Below, piece after piece: positions 25,315 through 38,200 of a stretch of 64,000 bases of DNA. The DNA is from Osmia lignaria lignaria. Taxonomy: Eukaryota; Arthropoda; Insecta; Hymenoptera; Megachilidae. The stretch lies in the NCBI RefSeq assembly GCF_051020975.1, contig NW_027478160.1, forward strand, positions 1,634,001 to 1,698,000, given 5' to 3'. The position numbers and the translations under genes were made by a program. The notes under the pieces were generated by a model that saw only the letters and a program-made list of their open reading frames with translations, was not told the DNA's origin and did no database searches. The stretch's first letter is position 1; every line of letters begins with the position of its first letter.

Positions 25315-25637
25315 TGATCAGAAGCGTAGTTCTCGAGATAGATCAAGATACTTAAAAGTTCCGAAGCCGCACCAAACATAATAGAGATACAGAAACACCG
25401 TGGCCCCTTTCTTTGAGATAACTCTGCACTATTGCGCGCTGCAAATGCCACTTCCAGCTTAGCTGTGCAGAAGAAGAACAACAAGATGAAGAAATATCTC
25501 GAAATATGTCCGTCAGGCCCCTCCCCTTGAGATAAATCTGCAAATATCTCGGAAACGAAGCGAGCTATGGCAAAATGTTAAGAGACCTTTTTTGTAGATA
25601 ATTAAGTTTCCTACAATTTATGTTCTATGACATTTTT
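25315..25637 (+). repeat. 323-bp monomer, +1 subfamily member 5
   Basis: It has the same insertion and GATAGATC, now with GCGCGCTGC, CAAGATGAAG and TAGATAATTAAG. It is one of the 5-monomer-spaced pair with 26925. Confidence 0.9.
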
Positions 25638-25959
25638 TGATCAGAAGCGTAGTTTTCGAGATATATCGAGATATTTAAAAGTTCCGAAGCCGCACCAACA
25701 TAATAGAGATACAGAAACACCGTGGCCCCTTTCTTTGGGATAACTCTGCACTATTGCGAGCTGCAAATGCCACTTCCAGCTTAGCTGCGCAGAGGAAGAA
25801 CAACAAGAAGAAGAAATATCTCGAAATATGTCCGTCAGGCCAGTTCCTTTGAGCTGTATCTGCAAATATGTCGGAAACGAAGCGAGCTATGGCAAAATGT
25901 TAAGAGACGTTTTTTGTAGAGAATTATGTTTCCTACAATTTATGTTCTATGATATTTTT

Positions 25960-26280
25960 TGATCAGAAGCGTAGTTTTCGAGATATATCGAGATATTTAA
26001 AAGTTCCGAAGACGCACCAACATAATAGAGATACAGAAACACCGTGGCCCCTTTCTTTGAGATAACTGTGCACTAGTGCGAGCCGCAAATGCAACTCCAG
26101 CTTAGCTGTGCAGAAGAAGAACAACAAGAAGAAGAAATATCTCGAAATATGTCGGTCAGGCCCCTTCCCTTGAGATATATCTGCAAATATCTAGCAAACG
26201 AAGCGAGCTATGGCAAAATGTTAAGAGACCGTTTTTGTAGAGAATTAAGTTTCCTACTTTTTATGTTCTATGATATTTTT
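25960..26280 (+). repeat. 321-bp monomer with a 1-bp deletion
   Basis: AAATGCCACTTCC is reduced to AAATGCAACTCC, giving a 321-bp unit. It also carries GTCGGTCAGG and ATCTAGCAAACG. The deletion breaks the minus-strand open frame. Confidence 0.85.
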
Positions 26281-26924
26281 TGATCAGACGCGTAGTTCTC
26301 GAGATATATCAAGATATTTAAAAGTTCCGAAGCCGCACCAACATAATAGAGATACAGAAACACCGTGGCCCCTTTCTTTGAGATAACTCTGCACTAGTGC
26401 GAGCCGCAAATGCCACTTCCAGCTTAGCTGTGCAGAAGAAGAACTACAAGAAGAAGAAATATCTCGAAATATGTCCGTCAGGCCCCTTCCCTTGAGATAA
26501 ATATGCAAATATCTCGGAAACGAAGCGAGCTATGGCAAAATGTTAAGAGACCTTTTTTGTAGAGAATTAAGTTTCCTACTTTTTATGTTCTACGATATTT
26601 TTTGATCAGATGCGTAGTTCTCGAGATATATCAAGATATTTAAAAGTTCCGAAGCCGCACCAACATAATAGGGATACAGAAACACCGTGGCCCCTTTCTT
26701 TGAGATAACTCTGCACTAGTGCGAGCCGCAAATGTCACTTCCAGCTTAGCTGTGCAGAAGAAGAACAACAAGAAGAAGAAATATCTCGAAATATGTCCGT
26801 CAGGCCACTTCCCTTGAGATAAATCTGCAAATATCTCGGAAACGAAGCGAGCTATGGCAAAATGTTAAGAGACGTTTTTTGTAGAGAATTATATTTCCTA
26901 CAATTTATGTCCTATGATATTTTT

Positions 26925-27247
26925 TGATCAGAAGCGTAGTTCTCGAGATAGATCAAGATACTTAAAAGTTCCGAAGCCGCAGCAAACATAATAGAGATAC
27001 AGAAACACCGTGGCCCCTTTCTTTGAGATAACTCTGCACTATTGCGCGCTGCAAATGCCACTTCCAGCTTAGCTGTGCAGAAGAAGAACAACAAGATGAA
27101 GAAATATCTCGAAATATGTCCGTCAGGCCCCTTCCCTTGAGATAAATCTGCAAATATCTCGGAAACGAAGCGAGCTATGGCAAAATGTTAAGAGACCTTT
27201 TTTGTAGATAATTAAGTTTCCTACAATTTATGTTCTATGACATTTTT
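26925..27247 (+). repeat. 323-bp monomer, +1 subfamily member 6
   Basis: It is a near copy of the unit at 25315, 1610 bp downstream, with a private GCAGCAAACATAATAG in place of GCACCAAACATAATAG. Confidence 0.9.
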
Positions 27248-27569
27248 TGATCAGAAGCGTAGTTTTCGAGATATATCGAGATATTTAAAAGTTCCGAAGC
27301 CGCACCAACATAATAGAGATACAGAAACACCGTGGCCCCTTTCTTTGGGATAACTCTGCACTATTGCGAGCTGCAAATGCCACTTCCAGCTTAGCTGTGC
27401 AGAAGAAGAACAACAAGAAGAAGAAATATCTCGAAATATGTCCGTCAGGCCACTTCCCTTGAGATAAATCTGCAAATATCTCGGAAACGAAGCGAGCTAT
27501 GGCAAAATGTTAAGAGACCTTTTTTGTAGAGAATTAAGTCTCCTACTTTTTATGTTCGATGATATTTTT

Positions 27570-27891
27570 TGATCAGATGCGTAGTTCTCGAGATATATCA
27601 AGATATTTAAAAGTTCCGAAGCTGCACCAACATAATAGAGGTACAGAAACACCGTGGCCTCTTTCTTTGAGATAACTCTGCACTATTGCGAGCTGCAAAT
27701 GCCACTTCGAGCTTAGCTGTGCAGAAGAAGAACAACAAGAAGAAGAAATATCTCGAAATATGTCCGCTAGGCCCCTTCCCTTGAGATAAATCTGCAAATA
27801 TCTCGGAAACGAAGCGAGCTATGGCAAAATGTTAAGAGACCTTTTTTGTAGAGAATTAAGTTTCCTACTTTTTATGTTCTATGATATTTTT
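27570..27891 (+). repeat. Divergent monomer, relative of the unit at 11143
   Basis: This unit carries GAAGCTGCACC and GAGGTACAG, shared with the unit at 11143, 51 monomers upstream. Private changes are GGCCTCTTTC, CACTTCGAGC and GTCCGCTAGG, with TAAGTCTCC and TTCGATGAT just before its start. It lies at the border between the GGCCAGTTCC-rich zone on its left and the 28-49 kb zone on its right. Confidence 0.65.
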
Positions 27892-30769
27892 TTATCAGAA
27901 GCGTAGTTTTCGAGATATATCGAGATATTTAAAAGTTCCGAAGCCGCACCAACATAATAAAGATACAGAAACACCGTGGCCCCTTTCTTTGAGATAACTC
28001 TGCACTAGTGCGAGCCGCAAATGCCACTTCCAGCTTAGCTGTGCAGAAGAAGAACAACAAGAAGAAGAAATATCTCGAAATATGTCCATCAGGACCCTTC
28101 CCTTGAGATAAATCTGCAAATATCTCGGAAACGAAGCGAGCTATGGCAAAATGTTAAGAGACCTTTTTTGTAGAGAATTAAGTTTCCTACTTTTTATGTT
28201 ATATGATATTTTTTGATCAGAAGCGTAGTTTTCGAGATATATCGAGATATTTAAAAGTTCCGAAGCCGCACCAACATAATAGAGATACAGAAACACCGTG
28301 GCCCCTTTCGTTGAGATAACTCTGCACTAGTGCGAGCCGCAAATGCCACTTCCAGCTTAGCTGTGCAGAAGAAGAACAACAAGAAGAAGAAATATCTCGA
28401 AATATGTCCGTCAGGCCCCTTCCCTTGAGATAAATCTGCAAATATCTCGGAAACGAAGCGAGCTATGGCAAAATGTTAAGTGACCTTTTTTGTAGATAAT
28501 TAAGTTTCCTACTTTTTATGTTCTATGATATTTTTCGATCAGAGGCGTAGTTCTCGAGATATATCAAGATATTTAAAAGTTCCGAAGCCGCACCAACATA
28601 ATAGAGATACAGAAACACCGTGGCCCCTTTCTTTGAGATAACTCTGCACGATTGCGAGCTGGAAATGCCACTTCCAGTTTAGCTGTGCAGAAGAAGAACA
28701 ACAAGAAGAAGAAATATCTCGAAATATGTCCATCAGGACCCTTCCCTTGAGATAAATCTGCAAATATCTCGGAAACGAAGCGAGCTATGGCAAAATGTTA
28801 AGAGACCTTTTTTGTAGAGAATTATGTTTCCTACAATTTATGTTGTATGATATTTTTTGATCAGAAGCGTAGTTCTCGAGATATATCAAGATATTTAAAA
28901 GTTCCGAAGCCGCACCAACATAATAGAGATACAGAAACACCGTGGCCCCTTTCTTTGAGATATCTCTGCACTATTGCGAGCTGCACATGCCACTTCCAGC
29001 TTAGCTGTGCAGAAGAAGAACAACAAGAAGAAGAAATATCTCGAAATATGTCCGTCAGGCCCCTTCCCTTGAGATAAATCTGCAAATATCTCGGAAACGA
29101 AGCGAGCTATGGCAAAATGTTAAGAGACCTTATTTGTAGAGAATTATGTTTCCTACAATTTATATTCTATGATATTTTTTGATCAGAAGCGTAGTTTTCG
29201 AGATATATCGAGATATTTAAAAGTTCCGAAGCCGCACCAACATAATAGAGATACTGAAACACCGTGGCCCCTTTCTTTGAGATAACTGTGCACTAGTGCG
29301 AGCCGCAAATGCCACTTCCAGCTTAGCTGTGCAGAAGAAGAACAACAAGAAGAAGAAATATCTCGAAATATGTCCGTCAGGCCCCTTCCCTTGAGATAAA
29401 TCTGCAAATATCTCGGAAACGAAGCGAGCTATGGCAAAATGTTAAGAGACCGTTTTTGTAGAGAATTAAGTTTCCTACTTTTTATGTTCTATGATATTTT
29501 TTGATCAGATGCGTAGTTCTCGAGATATATCAAGATATTTAAAAGTTCCGAAGCCGCACCAACATAATAGAGATACAGAAACACCGTGGCCCCTTTCTTT
29601 GAGATAACTCTGCACTATTGCGAGCTGCAAATGCCACTTCCAGCTTAGCTGTGCAGAAGAAGAACAACAAGAATAAGAAATATCTCGAAATATGTCCGTC
29701 AGGCCCCTTCCCTTGAGATAAATCTGCAAATATCTCGGAAACGAAGAGAGCTATGGCAAAATGTTAAGAGACCTTTTCTGTAGAGAATTAAGTTTCCTAC
29801 TTTTTATGTTCTATGATATTTTTTGATCAGATGCGTAGTTCTCGAGATATATCAAGATATTTAAAAGTTCCGAAGCCGCACCAACATAATAGAGATACAG
29901 AAACACCGTGGCCCCTTTCTTTGAGATAACGCTGCACTAGTGCGAGCCGCAAATGCCACTTCCAGCTTAGCTGTGCAGAAGAAGAACAACAAGAAGAAGA
30001 AATATCTCGAAATATGTCCGTCAGGCCCCTTCCCTTGAGATAAATCTGCAAATATCTCGGAAACGAAGCGAGCTATGGCAAAATGTTAAGAGACCTTTTT
30101 TGTAGAGAATTATGTTTCCTACTTTTTATGTTCTGTGATATTTTTTGATCAGACGCGTAGTTCTCGAGATATATCAAGATATTTAAAAGTTCCGAAGCCG
30201 CACCAACATAATAGAGATACAGAAACACCGTGGCCCCTTTCTTTGAGATAACTCTGCACTATTGCGAGCTGCAAATGCCACTTCCAGCTTAGCTGTGCAG
30301 AAGAAGAACAACAAGAAGAAGAAATATCTCGAAATATGTCCGTCATGCCCCTTCCCTTGAGATAAATCTGCAAATATCTCGGAAACGAAGCGAGCTATGG
30401 CAAAATGTTAAGAGACCTTTTTTGTAGAGAATTAAGTTTCCTACTTTTTATGTTCTATGATATTTTTTGATCAGATGCGTAGTTCTCGAGATATATCGAG
30501 ATATTTAAAAGTTCCGAAGCCGCACCAACATAATAGAGATACAGAAACACCGTGGCCCCTTTCTTTGAGATAACTCTGCACTAGTGCGAGCCGCAAATGC
30601 CACTTCCAGCTTAGCTGTGCAGAAGAAGAACAACAAGAAGAAGAAATATCTCGAAATATGTCCGTCAGGCCCCTTCCCTTGAGATAAATCTGCAAATATC
30701 TCGGAAACGAAGCGAGCTATGGCAAAATGTTAAGAGACCTTTTTTGTAGAGAATTAAGTTTCCTACTTT

Positions 30770-33700
30770 TTATGGTCTATGATATTTTTTGATCAGATGC
30801 GTAGTTCTCGAGATATATCAAGATATTTAAAAGTTCCGAAGCCGCACCAACATAATAGAGATACAGAAACACCGTGGCCCCTTTCTTTGAGATAACTCTG
30901 CACTAGTGCGAGCCGCAAATGCCACTTCCAGCTTAGCTGTGCAGAAGAAGAACAACAAGAAGAAGAAATATCTCGAAATATGTCCGTCAGGCCCCTTCCC
31001 TTGAGATAAATCTGCAAATATCTCGGAAACGAAGCGAGCTATGGCAAAATGTTAAGAGACCTTTTTTGTAGAGAATTATGTTTCCTACAATTTATGTTCT
31101 ATGATATTTTTTGATCAGAAGCGTAGTTTTCGAGATATATCGAGATATTTAAAAGTTCCGAAGCCGCACCAACATAATAGAGATACAGAAACACCGTGGC
31201 CCCTTTCTTTGAGATAACTCTGCACTATTGCGACCTGCAAATGCCACTTCCAGCTCAGCTGTGCAGAAGAAGAACAACAAGAAGAAGAAATATCTCGAAA
31301 TATGTCCGTCAGGCCCCTTCCCTTGAGATAAATCTGCAAATATCTCGGAAACGAAGCGAGCTATGGCAAAATGTTAAGAGACCTTTTTTGTAGAGAATTA
31401 AGTTTCCTACTTTTTATGTTCTATGATATTTTTTGATCAGATGCGTAGTTCTCGAGATATATCGAGATATTTAAAAGTTCCGAAGCCGCACCAACATAAT
31501 AGAGATACAGAAACACCGTGGCCCCTTTCTTTGAGATAACTCTGCACTAGTGCGAGCCGCAAATGCCACTTCCAGCTTAGCTGTGCAGAAGAAGAACAAC
31601 AAGAAGAAGAAATATCTCGAAATATGTCCGTCAGGCCCCTTCCCTTGAGATAAATCTGCAAATATCTCGGAAACGAAGCGAGCTATGGCAAAATGTTAAG
31701 AGACCTTTTTTGTAGAGAATTAAGTTTCCTACTTTTTATGGTCTATGATATTTTTTGATCAGATGCGTAGTTCTCGAGATATATCAAGATATTTAAAAGT
31801 TCCGAAGCCGCACCAACAGAATAGAGATACAGAAACACCGTGGCCCCTTTCTTTGAGATAACTCTGCACTAGTGCGAGCCGCAAATGCCACTTCCAGCTT
31901 AGCTGTGCAGAAGAAGAACAACAAGAAGAAGAAATATCTCGAAATATGTCCGTCAGGCCCCTTCCCTTGAGATAAATCTGCAAATATCTCGGAAACGAAG
32001 CGAGCTATTGCAAAATGTTAAGAGACCTTATTTGTAGAGAATTATGTTTCCTACAATTTATGTTCTATGATATTTTTTGATCAGAAGCGTAGTTTTCGAG
32101 ATATATCGAGATATTTAAAAGTTCCGAAGCCGCACCAACATAATAGAGATACAGAAACACCGTGGCCCCTTTCTTTGAGATAACGCTGCACTAGTGCGAG
32201 CCGCAAATGCCACTTCCAGCTTAGCTGTGCAGAAGAAGAACAACAAGAAGAAATATCTCGAAATATGTCCGTCAGGCCCCTTCCCTTCAGATAAATCTGC
32301 AAATATCTCGGAAACGAAGCGAGCTATGGCAAAATGTTAAGAGACCTTTTTTGTAGAGAATTATGTTTCCTACTTTTTATGTTCTATGATATTTTTTGAT
32401 CAGACGCGTAGTTCTCGAGATATATCAAGATATTTAAAAGTTCCGAAGCCGCACCAACATAATAGAGATACAGAAACACCGTGGCCCCTTTCTTTGAGAT
32501 CACTCTGCACTATTGCGAGCTGCAAATGCCACTTCCAGCTTAGCTGTGCAGAAGAAGAACAACAAGAAGAAGAAATATCTCGAAATATGTCCGTCATGCC
32601 CCTTCCCTTGAGATAAATCTGCAAATATCTCGGAAACGAAGCGAGCTATGGCAAAATGTTAAGAGACCTTTTTTGTAGAGAATTAAGTTTCCTACTTTTT
32701 ATGTTCTATGATATTTTTTGATCAGATGCGTAGTTCTCGAGATATATCAAGATATTTAAAAGTTCCGAAGCCGCACCAACAGAATAGAGATACAGAAACA
32801 CCGTGGCTCCTTTCTTTGAGATAACTCTGCACTATTGCGAGCTGGAAATGCCACTTCCAGTTTAGCTGTGCAGAAGAAGAACAACAAGAAGAAGAAATAT
32901 CTCGAAATATGTCCGTTAGGCCCCTTCCCTTGAGATAAACCTGCAAACATCTCGGAAACGAAGCGAGCTATGGCAAAATGTTAAGAGACCTTTTTTGTAG
33001 AGAATTAAGTTTCCTACTTTTTATGTTCTATGATATTTTTTGATCAGATGCGTAGTTCTCGAGATATATCAAGATATTTAAAAGTTCCGAAGCCGCACCA
33101 ACATAATAGAGATACAGAAACACCGTGGCCCCTTTCTTTGAGATATCTCTGCACTATTGCGAGCTGCACATGCCAATTCCAGCTTAGCTGTGCAGAAGAA
33201 GAACAACAAGAAGAAGAAATATCTCGAAATATGTCCGTCAGGCCCCTTCCCTTGAGATAAATCTGCAAATATCTCGGAAACGAAGCGAGCTATGGCAAAA
33301 TGTTAAGAGACCCTTTTTGTAGAGAATTAAGTTTCCTACTTTTTATGGTCTATGATATTTTTTGATCAGATGCGTAGTTCTCGAGATATATCAAGATATT
33401 TAAAAGTTCCGAAGCCGCACCAACATAATAGAGATACAGAAACACCGTGGCCCCTTTCTTTGAGATAACTCTGCACTAGTGCGAGCCGCAAATGCCACTT
33501 CCAGCTTAGCTGTGCAGAAGAAGAACAACAAGAAGAAGAAATATCTCGAAATATGTCCGTCAGGCCCCTTCCCTTGAGATAAATCTGCAAATATCTCGGA
33601 AACGAAGCGAGCTATGGCAAAATGTTAAGAGACCTTTTTTGTAGAGAATTATGTTTCCTACAATTTATGTTCTATGATATTTTTTGATCAGAAGCGTAGT

Positions 33701-34370
33701 TTTCGAGATATATCGAGATATTTAAAAGTTCCGAAGCCGCACCAACATAATAGAGATACAGAAACACCGTGGCCCCTTTCTTTGAGATAACTCTGCACTA
33801 TTGCGACCTGCAAATGCCACTTCCAGCTCAGCTGTGCAGAAGAAGAACAACAAGAAGAAGAAATATCTCGAAATATGTCCGTCAGGCCCCTTCCCTTGAG
33901 ATAAATCTGCAAATATCTCGGAAACGAAGCGAGCTATGGCAAAATGTTAAGAGACCTTTTTTGTAGAGAATTAAGTTTCCTACTCTTTATGTTCTATGAT
34001 ATTTTTTGATCAGATGCGTAGTTCTCGAGATATATCGAGATATTTAAAAGTTCCGAAGCCGCACCAACATAATAGAGATACAGAAACACCGTGGCCCCTT
34101 TCTTTGAGATAACTCTGCACTAGTGCGAGCCGCAAATGCCACTTCCAGCTTAGCTGTGCAGAAGAAGAACAACAAGAAGAAGAAATATCTCGAAATATGT
34201 CCGTCAGGCCCCTTCCCTTGAGATAAATCTGCAAATATCTCGGAAACGAAGCGAGCTATGGCAAAATGTTAAGAGACCTTTTTTGTAGAGAATTAAGTTT
34301 CCTACTTTTTATGGTCTATGATATTTTTTGATCAGATGCGTAGTTCTCGAGATATATCAAGATATTTAAA
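30770..34370. repeat. 8-monomer-spaced duplication (2573 bp)
   Basis: About 30.77-31.80 kb matches 33.34-34.37 kb at an offset of 2573 bp, which is 8 x 322 minus the 3-bp deletion near 32.24 kb. Shared markers are TTTATGGTCTATG, GCGACCTGC with CCAGCTCAGC (the units at 31112 and 33685), and the A/B hybrid front ATGCGTAGTTCTCGAG with ATCGAG (31434, 34007). Similarity ends at CAACAGAATAG (31.8 kb) versus CAACATAATAG (34.4 kb). A shorter 3-monomer relationship links 30.47-31.0 to 31.43-32.0 kb. Confidence 0.75.
32078..32396 (+). repeat. 319-bp monomer with GAA contraction
   Basis: The purine tract at 32231-32253 has lost one GAA triplet, giving a 319-bp unit, the shortest in the window. This looks like replication slippage in the trinucleotide tract. 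The open frame on the minus strand stays in phase, losing one serine. Confidence 0.9.
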
Positions 34371-35240
34371 AGTTCCGAAGCCGCACCAACATAATAGAGA
34401 TACAGAAACACCGTGGCCCCTTTCTTTGAGATAACTCTGCACTATTGCGAGCTGCAAATGCCACTTCCAGCTTAGCTGTGCAGAAGAAGAACAACAAGAA
34501 GAAGAAATATCTCGAAATATGTCCGTCATGCCCCTTCCCTTGAGATAAATCTGCAAATATCTCGGAAACGAAGCGAGCTATGGCAAAATGTTAAGAGACC
34601 TTTTTTGTAGAGAATTAAGTTTCCTACTTTTTATGTTCTATGATATTTTTTGATCAGATGCGTAGTTCTCGAGATATATCAAGATATTTAAAAGTTCCGA
34701 AGCCGCACCAACAGAATAGAGATACAGAAACACCGTGGCTCCTTTCTTTGAGATAACTCTGCACTATTGCGAGCTGGAAATGCCACTTCCAGTTTAGCTG
34801 TGCAGAAGAAGAACAACAAGAAGAAAAAATATCTCGAAATATGTCCGTTAGGCCCCTTCCCTTGAGATAAACCTGCAAATATCTCGGAAACGAAGCGAGC
34901 TATGGCAAAATGTTAAGAGACCTTTTTTGTAGAGAATTAAGTTTCCTACTTTTTATGTTCTATGATATTTTTTGATCAGATGCGTAGTTCTCGAGATATA
35001 TCAAGATATTTAAAAGTTCCGAAGCCGCACCAACATAATAGAGATACAGAAACACCGTGGCCCCTTTCTTTGAGATATCTCTGCACTATTGCGAGCTGCA
35101 CATGCCACTTCCAGCTTAGCTGTGCAGAAGAAGAACAACAAGAAGAAGAAATATCTCGAAATATGTCCGTCAGGCCCCTTCCCTTGAGATAAATCTGCAA
35201 ATATCTCGGAAACGAAGCGAGCTATGGCAAAATGTTAAGA
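32460..35240. repeat. 6-monomer-spaced duplication (1932 bp)
   Basis: About 32.46-33.31 kb matches 34.39-35.24 kb. Shared markers are GTCATGCCCC, CAACAGAATAG with GTGGCTCC, GGAAATGCC with AGTTTAGC and AAACCTGC, then GAGATATCTC with GCTGCACATGCC. The match ends at GACCCTTTTTG (33.31 kb) versus GACCTTATTTG (35.24 kb). The CAACAGAATAG/GTGGCTCC unit recurs at 49463 and 51396, linking this block to the 49-52 kb zone. Confidence 0.78.
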
Positions 35241-38200
35241 GACCTTATTTGTAGAGAATTATGTTTCCTACAATTTATATTCTATGATATTTTTTGATCA
35301 GAAGCGTAGTTTTCGAGATATATCGAGATATTTAAAAGTTCCGAAGCCGCACCAACATAATAGAGATACAGAAACACCGTGGCCCCTTTCTTTGAGATAA
35401 CTCTGCACTATTGCGAGCTGCAAATGCCACTTCCAGCTTAGCTGTGCAGAAGAAGAACAACAAGAATAAGAAATATCTCGAAATATGTCCGTCAGGCCCC
35501 TTCCCTTGAGATAAATCTGCAAATATCTCGGAAACGAAGAGAGCTATGGCAAAATGTTAAGAGACCTTTTTTGTAGAGAATTAAGTTTCCTACAATTTAT
35601 GTTCTATGATATTTTTTGATCAGAAGCGTAGTTTTCGAGATATATCGGGATATTTAAAAGTTCCGAAGCCGCACCAACATAATAGAGATACAGAAACACC
35701 GTGGCCCCTTTCTTAGAGATAACTTTGCACTATTGCGAGCTGTAAATGCCACTTTCAGCTTAGCTGTGCAGAAGAAGAACAACAAGAAGAAGAAATATCT
35801 CGAAATATGTCCGTCAGGCCCCTTCCCTTGAGATATATCTGCAAATATCTCGGAAACGAAGCGAGCTATGGCAAAATGTTAAGAGACCTTTTTTGTAGAG
35901 AATTATGTTTCCTACAATTTATGTTCTATGATATTTTTTGATCAGAAGCGTAGTTTTCGAGATATATCGAGATATTTAAAAGTTCCGAAGCCGCACCAAC
36001 ATAATAGAGATACAGAAACACCGTGGCCCCTTTCTTTGAGATAACTCTGCACTAGTGCGAGCCGCAAATGCCACTTCCAGCTTAGCTGTGCAGAAGAAGA
36101 ACAACAAGAAGAAGAAATATCTCGAAATATGTCCGTCATGCCCCTTCCCTTGAGATAAATCTGCAAATATCTCGGAAACGAAGCGAGCTATGGCAAAATG
36201 TTAAGAGACCTTTTTTGTAGAGAATTAAGTTTCCTACTTTTTATGTTCTATGATATTTTTTGATCAGATGCGTAGTTCTCGAGATATATCAAGATATTTA
36301 AAAGTTCCGAAGCCGCACCAACATAATAGAGATACAGAAACACCGTGGCCCCTTTCTTTGAGATAACGCTGCACTAGTGCGAGACGCAAATGCCCCTTCC
36401 AGCTTAGCTGTGCAGAAGAAGAACAACAAGAAGAAGAAATATCTCGAAATATGTCCGTTAGGCCCCTTCCCTTGAGATAAACCTGCAAATATCTCGGAAA
36501 CGAAGCGAGCTATGGCAAAATGTTAAGAGACCTTTTTTGTAGAGAATTAAGTTTCCTACTTTTTATGTTCTATGATATTTTTTGATCAGATGCGTAGTTC
36601 TCGAGATATATCAAGATATTTAAAAGTTCCGAAGCCGCACCAACATAATAGAGATACAGAAACACCGTGGCCCCTTTCTTTGAGATAACTCTGCACTAGT
36701 GCGAGCCGCAAATGCCACTTCCAGCTTAGCGGTGCAGAAGAAGAACAACAAGAAGAAGAAATATCTCGAAATATGTCCGTCAGGCCCCTTCCCTTGAGAT
36801 AAATCTGCAAATATCTCGGAAACGAAGCGAGCTATGGCAAAATGTTAAGAGACCTTATTTGTAGAGAATTATGTTTCCTACAATTTATATTCTATGATAT
36901 TTTTTGATCAGAAGCGTAGTTTTCGAGATATATCGAGATATTTAAAAGTTCCGAAGCCGCACCAACATAATAGAGATACTGAAACACCGTGGCCCCTTTC
37001 TTTGAGATAACTGTGCACTAGTGCGAGCCGCAAATGCCACTTCCAGCTTAGCTGTGCAGAAGAAGAACAACAAGAAGAAGAAATATCTCGAAATATGTCC
37101 GTCATGCCCCTTCCCTTGAGATAAATCTGCAAATATCTCGGAAACGAAGCGAGCTTTGGCAAAATGTTAAGAGACCTTTTTTGTAGAGAATTAAGTTTCC
37201 TACTTTTTATGTTCTATGATATTTTTTGATCAGATGCGTAGTTCTCGAGATATATCGAGATATTTAAAAGTTCCGAAGCCGCACCAACATAATAGAGATA
37301 CAGAAACACCGTGGCCCCTTTCTTTGAGATAACTCTGCACTAGTGCGAGCCGCAAATGCCACTTCCAGCTTAGCTGTGCAGAAGAAGAACAACAAGAAGA
37401 AGAAATATCTCGAAATATGTCCGTCAGGCCCCTTCCCTTGAGATAAATCTGCAAATATCTCGGAAACGAAGCGAGCTATGGCAAAATGTTAAGAGACCTT
37501 TTTTGTAGAGAATTAGGTTTCCTACTTTTTATGGTCTATGATATTTTTTGATCAGATGCGTAGTTCTCGAGATATATCAAGATATTTAAAAGTTCCGAAG
37601 CCGCACCAACATAATAGAGATACAGAAACACCGTGGCCCCTTTCTTTGAGATAACTCTGCACTAGTGCGAGCCGCAAATGCCACTTCCAGCTTAGCTGTG
37701 CAGAAGAAGAACAACAAGAAGAAGAAATATCTCGAAATATGTCCGTCAGGCCCCTTCCCTTGAGATAAATCTGCAAATATCTCGGAAACGAAGCGAGCTA
37801 TGGCAAAATGTTAAGAGACCTTTTTTGTAGAGAATTAAGTTTCCTACTTTTTATGGTCTATGATATTTTTTGATCAGATGCGTAGTTCTCGAGATATATC
37901 AAGATATTTAAAAGTTCCGAAGCCGCACCAACATAATAGAGATACAGAAACACCGTGGCCCCTTTCTTTGAGATAACTCTGCACTAGTGCGAGCCGCAAA
38001 TGCCACTTCCAGCTTAGCTGTGCAGAAGAAGAACAACAAGAAGAAGAAATATCGCGAAATATGTCCGTCAGGCCCCTTCCCTTGAGATAAATCTGCAAAT
38101 ATCTCGGAAACGAAGCGAGCTATGGCAAAATGTTAAGAGACCCTTTTTGTAGAGAATTAAGTTTCCTACTTTTTATGGTCTATGATATTTTTTGATCAAA

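Larger units (their letters stand above)
23750..27390. repeat. 6- then 5-monomer-spaced duplication
   Basis: Units at 23705 and 24027 match 25638 and 25960 (offset 1933; GGCCAGTTCC, GACGCACC, GCAAACGAAG). Units from 24671 to about 25.78 kb then match 26281 to about 27.39 kb (offset 1610, 5 monomers). Markers of the second part are AAATGTCACTTCC (25121, 26731), TATGTCCTATG, the +1 unit, GATAATTAAG, CTATGACATT and TTTGGGATAAC. The AGTTTAGC unit at 24349 has no partner in the second copy. Similarity ends inside the unit at 27248, where GCGCAGAGGAAG meets GTGCAGAAGAAG. Confidence 0.82.

Noticed and set aside
28847..29077. Occasional plus-strand open frames of 60-76 codons (also near 5.0, 11.5, 32.4, 33.0, 35.0, 49.8, 55.6, 58.8 and 59.4 kb)
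   Set aside because: They appear only where single changes such as GAGATAAC to GAGATATC or GAGATCAC remove a stop codon. They are chance products of monomer variation.
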